Source: Nitrospirales bacterium (GTDB lineage Bacteria > Nitrospirota > Nitrospiria > Nitrospirales > UBA8639). Taken from it: 33,174 nt of DNA. Positions 17,564 to 25,317 of the stretch are shown one piece after another; position 1 is the first letter of the stretch, and each line of letters starts with the position of its first letter. The DNA lies in NCBI GenBank assembly GCA_020027535.1, contig JAHRAK010000046.1, positions 1 to 33,174 on the forward strand. Reading direction: 5' to 3'. The notes under the pieces were generated by a model, which saw nothing but the letters and a program-made list of their open reading frames with translations, was not told the origin of the DNA and searched no databases. Made by a program: the position numbers and the translations under genes.

Positions 17564-18034
17564 GTGTCACACGTTCTTCTTTCGAAATTGATCTCAGGCG
17601 GTCAAACAGGAGTTGATCGGGCAGCCCTCGACGCCGGCGTGGCCATGGGTCTGGAGATTGGAGGCTGGTGTCCGAGAGGGCGTCAGGCCGAAGATGGCAT
17701 GATCCCGATGACGTATCCGTTGCAGGAAACGCCTTCGCCGCATTATTCCCAACGAACACGGTGGAACGTCCGCGACGCGGATGGAACCTTAATCCTGACC
17801 CGCAACGACCCCACTGGCGGCACAGCCCTGACGATCCACATAGCCCGGCGCTTTCACAAGCCCTATCGCGTCATCGACTTGACAACAAAACCGGACCCCC
17901 ATGATGTCGCCTCGTGGATTTCCCATACGGGTATGACCGTTCTGAACGTGGCCGGACCCCGGGAAAGTACCTGCCCGGGCATTTATCATGAAGCGTTCGA
18001 CTGGTTACAAGAAATGTTGGGAAACCACGCCTGA
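17564..18034 (+). CDS. Putative molybdenum carrier / LOG-like Rossmann protein
   Basis: The protein of about 156 residues has the fold-defining start LSKLISGGQTGVDRAALDAG, followed by GGWCPRGRQAEDGMIPMTYPLQETPS, YSQRTRWNVRDADGTLILT and GGTALTIHIARRFHKPYRVIDL. These blocks match the family annotated as putative molybdenum carrier, a relative of the DprA/YpsA/LOG nucleotide-binding proteins. The molybdenum link comes from a family member's structure and is not proof of function; a nucleotide-related role is equally possible. The start is uncertain: GTG at 17564 fits the conserved N-terminus, while a TTG at 17474 would add 30 residues of no recognisable character. Confidence 0.8.
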   Translation: MSHVLLSKLISGGQTGVDRAALDAGVAMGLEIGGWCPRGRQAEDGMIPMTYPLQETPSPHYSQRTRWNVRDADGTLILTRNDPTGGTALTIHIARRFHKPYRVIDLTTKPDPHDVASWISHTGMTVLNVAGPRESTCPGIYHEAFDWLQEMLGNHA

Positions 18035-18137
18035 CGAAGAATTGCCCGCCTGCCATCACGACAATTTCTTGCAGAAAAGACGGAAGGCGCATACCTGACA
18101 GGCAGAAGAACGTAGCTCGGAAAGCCCGATCTCTCCC

Positions 18138-18341
18138 TCAGGCCTGACGGGATTGTCTGATGAGAGGCGGACGCCCCGGCCCGCCGGGATGCCAGGGACG
18201 ACTGCCCTTACGCACCCGCATCAATGTCCGCCGTTTTTTCAAGTGCATAGCACAAAACCACTGGCTGACGGCTTTTCTGGGACAATAAATGCACAGGCCT
18301 GCTTCCTTGTGACGCCGCTGATACCGTTGTTGCCGTGTCAT
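18138..18341 (-). CDS. Small zinc-ribbon-like protein
   Basis: The 67-residue frame reads MTRQQRYQRRHKEAGLCIYC, then PRKAVSQWFCAMHLKKRR and a basic, proline-rich tail. The CxxC and CxxH spacing (CIYC, then CAMH) with surrounding arginines looks like a one-zinc ribbon of the type found in small nucleic-acid-binding or HNH-related proteins. The ATG at 18341 has no clear ribosome site; a longer frame from 18422 exists. It sits in a gap between two plus-strand genes. Moderately likely to be real, because the metal-ligand pattern is unlikely by chance, but it could be a remnant. Confidence 0.45.
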   Translation of the reverse strand: MTRQQRYQRRHKEAGLCIYCPRKAVSQWFCAMHLKKRRTLMRVRKGSRPWHPGGPGRPPLIRQSRQA

Positions 18342-18557
18342 AAACAATCTACCGACGTTGTGTTGTTTATATTGAGGGAAAAACCGGAATCCCCGCCTTT
18401 GGTTTATACCGCTTATTTGCATCAGTCAGTCTAGCATCTATCATCTGTCTCTTAATTAGTCTATACCGCCAACCCGATCCTCTTCAAGATATCCCGGTCT
18501 TGCTCGGGAGAAGAATACATGAGACAGTACGTCGAATCCGTGAAGGTCACGTAAAGT

Positions 18558-19031
18558 ATGTGTATCCTCTGGTTGGGGCTCATCGTATCAGGTCTGTCAG
18601 GACAGTTGCTCCCCAGCCATTTGCCCTCTCCATGCTTTTCGCAACCCATTGAAAACACAAAGTTTATTGAAATTGTCACCATTCCACAACTGCTTCAGAC
18701 TCCAAGCCAATACCATCAAAGACTGATTCGAATCCGAGGAACCGTCACACGCCTGGAACTTCACCTCGACGACTCGAAACATTTCATCAATTTTGTGTTC
18801 CACCTCAAAAAAGGACCCGACCGCGTGCTGGTTTTCGGACGACATGATCGCACCTTGGGCGACATCCAGATGACCACCGGTCGAACCGTCGAGGTTCAGG
18901 GCATCTTCTGGCAAGAACGAGAGGCCAATGGCTACAGGTTGTTTAACAATATCGAAGCCAATCTGGTCACGTTCCATCCTCCGCTCACCCCGGATCAAGC
19001 CGCCCTTTCTCTTCTCCTTACAAGCTTTTGA
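18558..19031 (+). CDS. Predicted secreted protein with possible OB-fold
   Basis: The 157-residue protein has a short hydrophobic N-terminus (MCILWLGLIVSGLSG) consistent with an export signal or anchor, then about 115 residues with strand-rich pattern: FIEIVTIPQLLQTPSQYHQRLIRIRGTVTRLEL, FINFVFHLKKGPDRVLVFGR and GRTVEVQGIFWQEREANGYRLFNNIEA. The order 'boundary helix, I-x-G-x-V, ligand strand, V-x-V-x-G-x-F' is that of an OB-fold (nucleic-acid- or ligand-binding) domain of the kind seen in periplasmic proteins. I do not recognise the family. An in-frame TAA lies two codons upstream of the ATG, so the start cannot be further 5'. It converges on the flavoprotein gene with a 17-base gap. Confidence 0.65.
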   Translation: MCILWLGLIVSGLSGQLLPSHLPSPCFSQPIENTKFIEIVTIPQLLQTPSQYHQRLIRIRGTVTRLELHLDDSKHFINFVFHLKKGPDRVLVFGRHDRTLGDIQMTTGRTVEVQGIFWQEREANGYRLFNNIEANLVTFHPPLTPDQAALSLLLTSF

Positions 19032-19048
19032 CGCGAGAAAAACGATCG

Positions 19049-19960
19049 TCACCACGCTTCAGCCCGAAAACTGAGCGGAGCCAATTGCGCCTGCTCCAGC
19101 CCCAGGACGAGTTGATCCCTTGCCAGCGGATTTCCACAAAACCGAACGTGACATTGCTGCAGATTTGGCTCCAACGCTATGAGCGGTGCAAGGTTCACGC
19201 ACTCTTCCTGTCCTCCGTTCGTCCGGACTTGTATGATGCGCCCCTTCCCATGAGACCAATCCTCCGGCCATTCCCGGGTCAACACGGGATGATACGAAAA
19301 GTGTTGCGGAAACTCCTGGGCCAGATCCAGCAATGCCTGATGCTCCATCAACTGACGAGGCGTTTTGACACTCAGGATAAGGCTAACATGTCCCCCTATT
19401 GCTCCGTCCAGGGTTCCGAACGCTCTGGCCTTCATATACTGCAGATACGACAAAAACGGCGTAATGCCCGTCGAAAGCGCCAATGCCACGATCCGCATGG
19501 AACGCCATTCGTGATCGACTTCCAAGATCAAGGTCGTCGGGTCAACCGTCTCGCTGTTCTGATACACCACCAGTTCAGAACGGGTTTCATCATAGTTCAC
19601 GCACACGTCGATCGATTCACCCGTACGGCAACGCTGCACGAGATCATCGGTCTGCCACCAGGGAGAGGTATCGGCTTTTTCCTTATGAGTATCATTGATA
19701 ATCGTTTCCAGCACGCGCGGGCTTTCATCCGAACAATTGGTGCGCGTATACATTCTGCGGCGATACTTTTGCGTCCGGACACCAAACGGTTTCACCAAAA
19801 ACGCCGAACCGGGACGCATGCGATCACGAACCGGAACGGGCCGTCCATCGACCTCGTAAGTCTCCGGCAACGTGAAGGCGACCTTTCTCACCTCACCCGA
19901 GTCATAGGTATACACGTTGGTGATTTTCGCAGGAATAAAGAGCTCACGTGGTCGGTTCAT
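19049..19960 (-). CDS. Ferredoxin-NADP reductase-like FAD/NAD(P) oxidoreductase
   Basis: The 303-residue protein resembles the FNR superfamily: an N-terminal barrel with the FAD motif RMYT (RxY[ST]; residues about 72-75) in a segment of FGVRTQKYRRRMYT, then a NAD(P)-binding half with LALSTGITPFLSYLQYM (the G-x-G-x-T-P-like phosphate loop, here STGITPF) and a C-terminal CHVRFCGNPLARDQL resembling the YxCG-type end that stacks near the nicotinamide. No [2Fe-2S] domain is visible, so an external electron partner is needed; none is adjacent. The ATG at 19960 has AGGAGAGG upstream. The family match is moderate, since the FAD diphosphate-binding segment is divergent. Confidence 0.72.
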   Translation of the reverse strand: MNRPRELFIPAKITNVYTYDSGEVRKVAFTLPETYEVDGRPVPVRDRMRPGSAFLVKPFGVRTQKYRRRMYTRTNCSDESPRVLETIINDTHKEKADTSPWWQTDDLVQRCRTGESIDVCVNYDETRSELVVYQNSETVDPTTLILEVDHEWRSMRIVALALSTGITPFLSYLQYMKARAFGTLDGAIGGHVSLILSVKTPRQLMEHQALLDLAQEFPQHFSYHPVLTREWPEDWSHGKGRIIQVRTNGGQEECVNLAPLIALEPNLQQCHVRFCGNPLARDQLVLGLEQAQLAPLSFRAEAW

Positions 19961-20363
19961 CCACCTCTCCTTTTCCCTTCTCCGGCATCCGGGTTTCTGA
20001 GAGCACCATTGCCATCTGTCCGTCCCTCTGTCACACACAGTATAGGAAGCTGAAGAGAATTCGCCAACTGCAATCAACAACATTCGCCGACACCGGCCGC
20101 CTCACCATAGCCTCGACCGATAATCTCCGGTCCAATTCCTGCGTCAACAGGAATCCGAGGGCCAAAGCCTGGCCCAGAGGCTTGTCCCCACGGGTTTTCG
20201 TGGGGATCTATCGGGAGGGAGGATTCATCGGGGGAGTGCCGGCCTTCTATGTTCTCTTGCGAGGAATCTTCATTTTCGCTAAGCTATGTAGGCAATTGTA
20301 CGAACGTTATCCATTTCTTTCGGCACCTGGGAGCCCTTCGCATTTCTCAGGAAGGTCTTTTTT
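19961..20363. other. 403-base intergenic region upstream of aroG-type gene
   Basis: No gene is supported here. Two clean hairpins occur: ATTCCTG / CAGGAAT (20135-20141 and 20148-20154, seven base pairs) and CCCCACG / CGTGGGG (20186-20192 and 20199-20205, seven base pairs, loop GGTTTT). Neither is followed by a T-run, so they are not intrinsic terminators. The aroG ribosome site AGGAAGG is at 20348-20354. Outward-facing promoters for both flanking genes must lie here, but I see no strong -10/-35 pair. Confidence 0.5.
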
Positions 20364-21440
20364 ATGCAAGAACCTCTCAACAATCGATACGTCATTGAAA
20401 TCGAAGAACTGGTGACCCCTCGGCAGATCAAGGAACAACTGCCAGTCTCCGTGGCCGCGGAGACCACGGTCCTGCAAACCCGTCAGGCCATCAGGGATAT
20501 CCTCTATGGACGAGACCAGCATCGGCTCCTCGTGGTCATCGGGCCATGCTCCATCCATGACTCTGAGGCGGCTCATGCCTACGCGTCCGCGCTCAAAAAA
20601 GTCGGTGAGGCCACCAAAGAACACCTGCTGATCGTCATGCGGACCTACTTTGAAAAACCGCGAACGACGGTCGGGTGGAAAGGGCTGATCAATGATCCTC
20701 ATTTGGACGGTAGCTGTGACATTGCCGAAGGATTGAGACAGGCCCGAACCCTTCTCCTGAACTTGAATAATCTTGGTGTGCCCTGCGCCACCGAATCGCT
20801 CGACCCGGTGACTCCCCAATATCTTTCCGACCTCATCAGTTGGTCAGCCATCGGCGCACGCACCACCGAGAGCCAGACCCATCGGGAAATGGCGAGTGGA
20901 TTATCCATGCCGGTCGGCTTCAAAAACGGAACGGATGGCAGTCTGCAAGTCGCCCTCAATGCCATGGTGGCAGCGAGACAGCCTCACAGGTTCGTCGGGA
21001 TTAATCTCGATGGTGTCACCTCCATTATCAAGACCAATGGGAACCCCGACCGACATATCGTGTTACGCGGCGGCGGCGGAAAGACAAATTACAGCCGGGA
21101 ACACATTCTTCAAGCCCGGGACGGGTTGGTGGATGAAGAAATTGCGAGACCCATCATGGTCGATTGCTCACATGGGAATTCCGACAAAGATCACACGCGC
21201 CAGATTCCGGTTGCCCACTCCGTCGTGAAACAATATTGCGAGGGGCAACGATACATCTTGGGGCTTTTGTTGGAAAGCAATCTGAAACCAGGCAAGCAAT
21301 CCTGGGTAAACGGCAAAACGTTGGAATATGGCGTCTCGATCACCGATGCCTGCATCGGTTGGGAGGATACGGAGACCTTGTTATATGAACTGGCGGATAC
21401 GTTGGCGAAACAATCACCCACGCACGCAAGCACCACGTAA
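20364..21440 (+). CDS. aroG: 3-deoxy-7-phosphoheptulonate synthase (DAHP synthase, AroG/F/H type)
   Basis: The 358-residue type I-alpha enzyme condenses phosphoenolpyruvate with erythrose 4-phosphate, the first step of aromatic amino acid synthesis. Family blocks are VVIGPCSIHDSEAAHAYA (about residues 56-73, with metal-binding Cys), MRTYFEKPRTTVGWKGLINDPHLDGSCDI (PEP-site), GARTTESQTHREMASGLSMPVGFKNGTDG, VLRGGGGKTNYS and VDCSHGNSDKDH (metal-binding His). The length matches E. coli AroG. Which aromatic amino acid inhibits it (Phe, Tyr, Trp) cannot be told from sequence, so the aroG letter denotes type only. AGGAAGG lies nine bases before the ATG. Confidence 0.95.
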   Translation: MQEPLNNRYVIEIEELVTPRQIKEQLPVSVAAETTVLQTRQAIRDILYGRDQHRLLVVIGPCSIHDSEAAHAYASALKKVGEATKEHLLIVMRTYFEKPRTTVGWKGLINDPHLDGSCDIAEGLRQARTLLLNLNNLGVPCATESLDPVTPQYLSDLISWSAIGARTTESQTHREMASGLSMPVGFKNGTDGSLQVALNAMVAARQPHRFVGINLDGVTSIIKTNGNPDRHIVLRGGGGKTNYSREHILQARDGLVDEEIARPIMVDCSHGNSDKDHTRQIPVAHSVVKQYCEGQRYILGLLLESNLKPGKQSWVNGKTLEYGVSITDACIGWEDTETLLYELADTLAKQSPTHASTT

Positions 21441-21519
21441 ACCCCATTCCGCTCTCTTGCTCTCTTTTCAACTTCTTCATTGACGATGCGGGCGAGATGC
21501 AAACCGCACGGAGTAGCTC

Positions 21520-22188
21520 ATGACTGTTGCTCTTCCCTTTCGTGAACCACGTTTGGGACAGGATTATTGGATCGAAGATACTATTCTTCCCAATGCCCTT
21601 GAAGTGGCGCAACGGTGCATTGCACACAGTACCTGGACGTTGGGCTCACCCTGGCGTCCGGAACCCTGGCCCGGCATGAGGGCTCCCCATGCCCTGCTGC
21701 CCGAGGAATTGCGCCGTATTGAAGAATGCGTGACGCGACGACTCGGCATCCCTGCCCTGCAACCGCAAAGCGATTCGGACATGGGGATTTCCGGCCATAA
21801 TCACATCCAACTGTGTGGCGGAGCCGAGGGCGTAGCGCGTCCTCACGTCGATTCCGCAGCCATTTGCGATTACGCGGCGATCCTGTACCTCCACCCCAAT
21901 CCTCCGACCCCTCATGCGGGGACGTCGTTTTACCGGTTCCACGTGCCGGGGGAAGAACCCGGCGGCAACGTCTGCCCACGGGAATATGAAAGTTTGCGGG
22001 ACGTTCCCGGGATGCCTCAAGAAATGGACCCTACGCTCTTTGAGGAAATTTTGGAGGTACCGTACGTGTTCAATCGACTCTTGGCCTACAAATCCGACCT
22101 AATTCATTCTGCCACTTCATATTTTGGGTGGGGCACCGAACTCGCTTCAAAACGGATGGCCGTGGTGTTTTTCTGGAAAGTCCGGTAA
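21520..22188 (+). CDS. Probable 2OG-Fe(II)-oxygenase-like protein (DUF6445-like)
   Basis: The 222-residue protein has the facial-triad layout of iron/2-oxoglutarate oxygenases: H109-x-D111 in ARPHVDSAA, a distal His196 in KSDLIHSATSYFG and a downstream arginine (about 212, in SKRMAVVFFW) suited to bind 2-oxoglutarate. The block YLHPNPPTPHAGTSFYRF and the pattern PGMRAPHALLPEELRR resemble DUF6445-type proteins. The substrate is unknown. GGAG lies about ten bases before the ATG. It follows the DAHP synthase after 79 bases on the same strand, so co-transcription is possible, though no functional link is known. Confidence 0.72.
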   Translation: MTVALPFREPRLGQDYWIEDTILPNALEVAQRCIAHSTWTLGSPWRPEPWPGMRAPHALLPEELRRIEECVTRRLGIPALQPQSDSDMGISGHNHIQLCGGAEGVARPHVDSAAICDYAAILYLHPNPPTPHAGTSFYRFHVPGEEPGGNVCPREYESLRDVPGMPQEMDPTLFEEILEVPYVFNRLLAYKSDLIHSATSYFGWGTELASKRMAVVFFWKVR

Positions 22189-22204
22189 GGAAGGGGAGGA
22201 GGGA

Positions 22205-22305
22205 TGTCATTCCCGCAAATTTCTAGCGGGAATCCAGTGTCGTTATCTCCGCGAACGGAAGAAAAAAAAGCCCTGGATCCTCGATGACAAACGTCGAGGA
22301 TGACA
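22205..22305. repeat. Composite palindromic repeat (TGTCATTCCCGC type)
   Basis: Left hairpin ATTCCCGC / GCGGGAAT (22209-22216 and 22226-22233), right hairpin ATCCTCGA / TCGAGGAT (22277-22284 and 22294-22301), enclosed by TGTCAT (22205-22210) / ATGACA (22300-22305) and TCCAG / CTGGA. This is the well-known type of dispersed intergenic repeat with CATTCCCGC ends. It fills the gap between the convergent oxygenase-like gene and recN and could act as a transcript stop. Confidence 0.8.
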
Positions 22306-22336
22306 GAACGGGGCGAAATGCCTGCCCGGTGAGGAT

Positions 22337-24013
22337 TCAGTTTGTGGCGTTGAGCATTTCTCCGGCCGCTTTCCGGACTGTTTGCGTGATCGTTGTTCCT
22401 CCCAACATTCGCGCAATTTCTTCTTCACGATCTTCGGCAGGAAGACGTGTAACCGACGCAACGGTTCGCTTGTTCACGCTTTCTTTTTTCACCAGATAAT
22501 GATGGTGGGCTTGGGCTGCAATTTGCGGCAGATGGGTGATGCACATCACCTGGTGTGTGTGCCCCAATGCCTTGAGACGTTGCCCCATGGTCGCGGCCAC
22601 GTTGCCTCCGATTCCCGCATCCACTTCATCGAAAATCAACACCGGCACTTGATCCACACCTGCCAGCACCGTTTTCATCGCCAACATCAGCCGGGAGAGC
22701 TCTCCGCCTGATGCGACACGCGCTAACGGTTGCAGACTTTCTCCGGGATTGGCACAAAATGCGAACTCGATCTCATCGATGCCGTTTGGTCCGATGTGTT
22801 CTGCTTGAGAGGCCGCAGTGATCTCAATGTGGAATCGTGATTTTTCCATCTTTAATTGGGCCAACTCGGTCGCGATTCGTTTTTCAAGCTTTTTTGCTAC
22901 GGCCTGGCGAGATTCGGATAGCTTTTGCCCCAAGGCCCATAGGTCGTGATAGGCTTGTGAGACTTTTTGCTGAAGCTGCTGCATGTGTTCTTCGAGGTTC
23001 TCGAATTCCTCCAATTCGGATTGAATCCGGGTCTGACGAGCGAGTAAGCCTTCCAGCGACTCACGGTATTTCTTTTTCAACCGTTGCAGTAACGCTAAGC
23101 GTTCGTCGATCTGCGCGAGTCTTGCCGGGTCGTGCTCAAAACCATCTTTATAACTTCTGGCGGCCAAAACCAGTTCTTCAACCTGGGCGATGCCGCCATC
23201 GGTCAACTCACTCCAATGACGAGTCGTCTCATCGATTGTCCCCAGCTCATGCACCAGTTTCTTGACTTCCGTCAATTGGGACAGGATCGACTCTTGATCG
23301 TGATACAACAGGGTATAAGCCTGATTGACGATTTCCAAAAGCCGGCTACTATTCTGCAATTTGCGGTGTTCTCGTATGAGGGCTTCATCTTCTCCGGGAG
23401 TTAATTGGGCCTTGCCTAACTCCTCGCATTGAAAACGCAAAAACTCCTCGCGTTCCTGCCGCTCCTTGGACCGCCGGGTGGCGTCCTCCATGGACCGGAC
23501 CAATTCTTGCCATTGATGATAGTGGGTGGTGCATTCATCACGTAACGCCGGCAGGCATCCAAATGCATCAAGGACACGCATTTGCACTTTTGATGAAAGA
23601 AGCGATTGCTGCTCATGTTGCCCATGAATATCGACCAACCAGCCGCCCAATTCCACCATTTGGTGCAACGGAACCAGCGTCCCGTTCACGTACATTCGGC
23701 TCCGCCCTTCCCGGGACAGAACCCGGCGAAGCAGAAGCTCCTGCGTCCCATCCGGCAGCAGATCCCATTCTTTCAATTTCGTGAGAATCGGCGGGTGTTC
23801 TGATAAAGAGAACACCGCTTCCAACGTGGCTTCTTTGGCCCCGCTTCGAATATGCTCGCCGGACGCACGCCCGCCCAGCAGCAGGATCAAGGCGTCAACC
23901 AGGAGCGATTTTCCGGCTCCGGTCTCTCCCGTCAACACCTGGAAGCCAGGCGAGAACTCAAGTTCGAGGTAGTCGATAAGAGCAAAATGGGAAATGCGCA
24001 GCTCAGTGAGCAT
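22337..24013 (-). CDS. recN: DNA repair ATPase RecN (SMC-like)
   Basis: The 558-residue protein is an ABC/SMC-type ATPase for double-strand-break repair. The N-terminal MLTELRISHFALIDYLELEFSPGFQVLTGETGAGKS contains Walker A (GETGAGKS, residues 29-36); a central coiled coil runs about 150-390 (HYHQWQELVRSMEDATRRSKERQEREEF onward), and the C-terminal head has VASGGELSRLMLAMK (signature motif) and VPVLIFDEVDAGIGG (Walker B) followed by THLPQIAAQAHHHY. The length is normal. The ATG at 24013 is chosen for the canonical N-terminus; an in-frame GTG two codons upstream at 24019 is a possible alternative. It follows trxA by 23 bases and is probably in the same transcript. Confidence 0.95.
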   Translation of the reverse strand: MLTELRISHFALIDYLELEFSPGFQVLTGETGAGKSLLVDALILLLGGRASGEHIRSGAKEATLEAVFSLSEHPPILTKLKEWDLLPDGTQELLLRRVLSREGRSRMYVNGTLVPLHQMVELGGWLVDIHGQHEQQSLLSSKVQMRVLDAFGCLPALRDECTTHYHQWQELVRSMEDATRRSKERQEREEFLRFQCEELGKAQLTPGEDEALIREHRKLQNSSRLLEIVNQAYTLLYHDQESILSQLTEVKKLVHELGTIDETTRHWSELTDGGIAQVEELVLAARSYKDGFEHDPARLAQIDERLALLQRLKKKYRESLEGLLARQTRIQSELEEFENLEEHMQQLQQKVSQAYHDLWALGQKLSESRQAVAKKLEKRIATELAQLKMEKSRFHIEITAASQAEHIGPNGIDEIEFAFCANPGESLQPLARVASGGELSRLMLAMKTVLAGVDQVPVLIFDEVDAGIGGNVAATMGQRLKALGHTHQVMCITHLPQIAAQAHHHYLVKKESVNKRTVASVTRLPAEDREEEIARMLGGTTITQTVRKAAGEMLNATN

Positions 24014-24036
24014 AATCACGGCGCATACTCATCACC

Positions 24037-24384
24037 CTAGGCAGGAGCGGAGTGCTGTGCGAGCAGCGAATCGATGACTTGTTTGAATTGGGGTTTGGGC
24101 CTTGCCCCCACTATTTTTTCAACCGGTTGTCCGTTCTTGAAAAAGAGAATCGTGGGAATGCTCATGATTTGAAACTTGCCGGCAATCTCGGGAGCTTCAT
24201 CGGTGTTGAGTTTCATGACCTTTAATTTTCCTTCGTATTCTTTGGCCAGTTCTTCGACGATCGGAGCCACCATCTGACAAGGTCCACACCAAACGGCCCA
24301 AAAATCAACCATCACCAATCCATCGATTTGACCCACCTCAACTTCCCAATTGTCAACCGTTGCTTGCGCCACGAGTTCGGACAC
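24037..24384 (-). CDS. trxA: Thioredoxin
   Basis: The 115-residue protein is a canonical thioredoxin: VMVDFWAVWCGPCQMVAPIVEELA with the redox pair Cys33/Cys36, the cis-proline loop IMSIPTILFFKNGQPVEKIVGA, and the usual length. It reduces disulfides in cytoplasmic proteins, fed by thioredoxin reductase. The start is GTG at 24384, preceded by AAGGGGGA at a suitable distance; an ATG seven bases upstream is out of frame. A strong promoter lies about 60 bases upstream. recN follows after 23 bases. Confidence 0.97.
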   Translation of the reverse strand: MSELVAQATVDNWEVEVGQIDGLVMVDFWAVWCGPCQMVAPIVEELAKEYEGKLKVMKLNTDEAPEIAGKFQIMSIPTILFFKNGQPVEKIVGARPKPQFKQVIDSLLAQHSAPA

Positions 24385-24442
24385 GGCATCCCCCTTTTTT
24401 CAAATATGACGACACGATCTCTTTCTTCACATAGTGGAAAGA

Positions 24443-24472
24443 ATCCTAAACAGGCTATTGAAAGGGTGTCAA
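24443..24472 (-). promoter_or_regulatory. Predicted sigma-70 promoter of trxA-recN
   Basis: On the minus strand TTGACA (24472-24467, perfect) is followed after 18 bases by TAGGAT (24448-24443, 4 of 6). The predicted start near 24436 leaves a leader of about 52 bases to the trxA GTG. Confidence 0.55.
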
Positions 24473-24498
24473 CTTTATCAAAACCTTCTTCCTTTGTG

Positions 24499-24592
24499 CC
24501 CTCGCCCCAGCCCTCTCCCTATTTCCCGCTTAATGCGGGAAATGGGAGAGGGTGCTTTGTTCCCCTCCTTTGTAAGGAGGGGCCAGGGGAGG
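24499..24592. repeat. Composite hairpin repeat (two linked palindromes)
   Basis: It opens with CCCTCGCCCCAGCCCTCTCCC (two changes from 16687-16707), then CCCTCTCCC-T-ATTTCCCGC (24511-24529) faces GCGGGAAAT-GGGAGAGGG (24535-24552), an arm of 18 pairs with one unpaired T. A second hairpin follows, CCCCTCCTT / AAGGAGGGG (24562-24570 and 24574-24582) plus CCAGGGGAGG, resembling the right end of the repeat at 36-110. Two repeat families are thus fused in tandem. Confidence 0.75.
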
Positions 24593-24612
24593 TAGAGTTC
24601 ATTCGAGTGCTA

Positions 24613-24646
24613 TCACCTTCCCGTTGTTATTGTTCAGGCACCCCGG
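24613..24646 (-). repeat. Degenerate copy of the 3' end of the adjacent gene
   Basis: This 34-base stretch matches 24709-24742, the last coding codons of the next gene, at 30 of 34 positions; all four differences are transitions, and the offset is exactly 96 bases (32 codons). In the gene's frame the copy reads VPEQ then a TAA stop in place of Trp. It is best explained as a local tandem duplication of the gene's tail that has since decayed, or a shift of the stop after duplication. Confidence 0.6.
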
Positions 24647-24695
24647 ACTCTTGAGCCTTCCTCCGCTATTCTAAGTACTTCTCTATGCCGGGTGC

Positions 24696-25262
24696 CTAAT
24701 GGAATCCCTCACCTTCCCATTGCCACTGTTCAGGCACCCCGGCCCACCAATTTTCAGGGTGTGTCTTTTCCCAGGCTCTGACTTCCAACCATAATTCATC
24801 GGCGCGAGCGCGGTCGAGCCGGTTGGCCATGCCGGCCACCACGTCATATTGCTGCCGGATCCCCTCATGCAGTATTTCTTTGGCCATCCTGGCCAACATG
24901 TCCGGGGGATCGACCAGATCCATGGTCCCGCGGTTGACCATGGACAGCGACAACTGTCCCACCTTGACCCACTCATCACGTTTGGACAACGACTCCAAAT
25001 ACCCGTCCAGCGCATGATACACGTAAATGAGGTACACGTAACTTTCAACGGATGGGGATTGATCGATGTTCATCTGGCAGGCCTCGACCGCACGACGGTA
25101 ATCCCCGGCAGCCAGATACACTTTGGCCCGCGCCAAGGGATGCTCGGCACGCGGGCCGTCCCCTATGTCCGCAACCGACACACTGGTTCCTGTCAGACAC
25201 CATCCGAGACACAACACCAGAAGACTCAGATGAATCGTTCGAGACTGATCCGGCACGTTCAT
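24696..25262 (-). CDS. Predicted secreted helical-repeat protein
   Basis: The 188-residue protein has a signal peptide (residues 1 to about 32, with core IHLSLLVLCLGWCLTGTSVSVA) and then a helical region whose first part looks like a TPR pair: HPLARAKVYLAAGDYRRAVEACQMNIDQSPSVESYVYLIYVYHALDGY. The second half has the repeated pattern of paired helices (LSLSMVNRGTMDLVDPPDMLARMAKEILHEGI, YDVVAGMANRLDRARADELWLEVRAWEKTHPENWW). The ATG at 25262 has GGGAGGG upstream. I do not recognise the family. It is divergent from the TPR protein gene at 25409, with which it may form a functional pair. The 3' end has a degenerate duplicate just downstream. Confidence 0.8.
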   Translation of the reverse strand: MNVPDQSRTIHLSLLVLCLGWCLTGTSVSVADIGDGPRAEHPLARAKVYLAAGDYRRAVEACQMNIDQSPSVESYVYLIYVYHALDGYLESLSKRDEWVKVGQLSLSMVNRGTMDLVDPPDMLARMAKEILHEGIRQQYDVVAGMANRLDRARADELWLEVRAWEKTHPENWWAGVPEQWQWEGEGFH

Positions 25263-25317
25263 CACACCCTCCCATGGTTGACGGTTCACGATGCGGTCAA
25301 AACCAGAATACCACGTC

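Larger units (their letters stand above)
24385..24695. other. 311-base intergenic region: trxA promoter, repeats and a duplicated gene tail
   Basis: No gene is supported between trxA and the secreted-protein gene. In order it holds the trxA leader and promoter (to 24472), the composite hairpin repeat (24499-24592) and a degenerate copy (24613-24646) of the 3' end of the neighbouring gene, annotated separately. Confidence 0.7.

Noticed and set aside
18461-18583. Short minus-strand frame encoding about 40 residues (ending DRDILKRIGLAV)
   Set aside because: The peptide looks protein-like, but the frame overlaps the start of the gene at 18558 and has no ribosome site.
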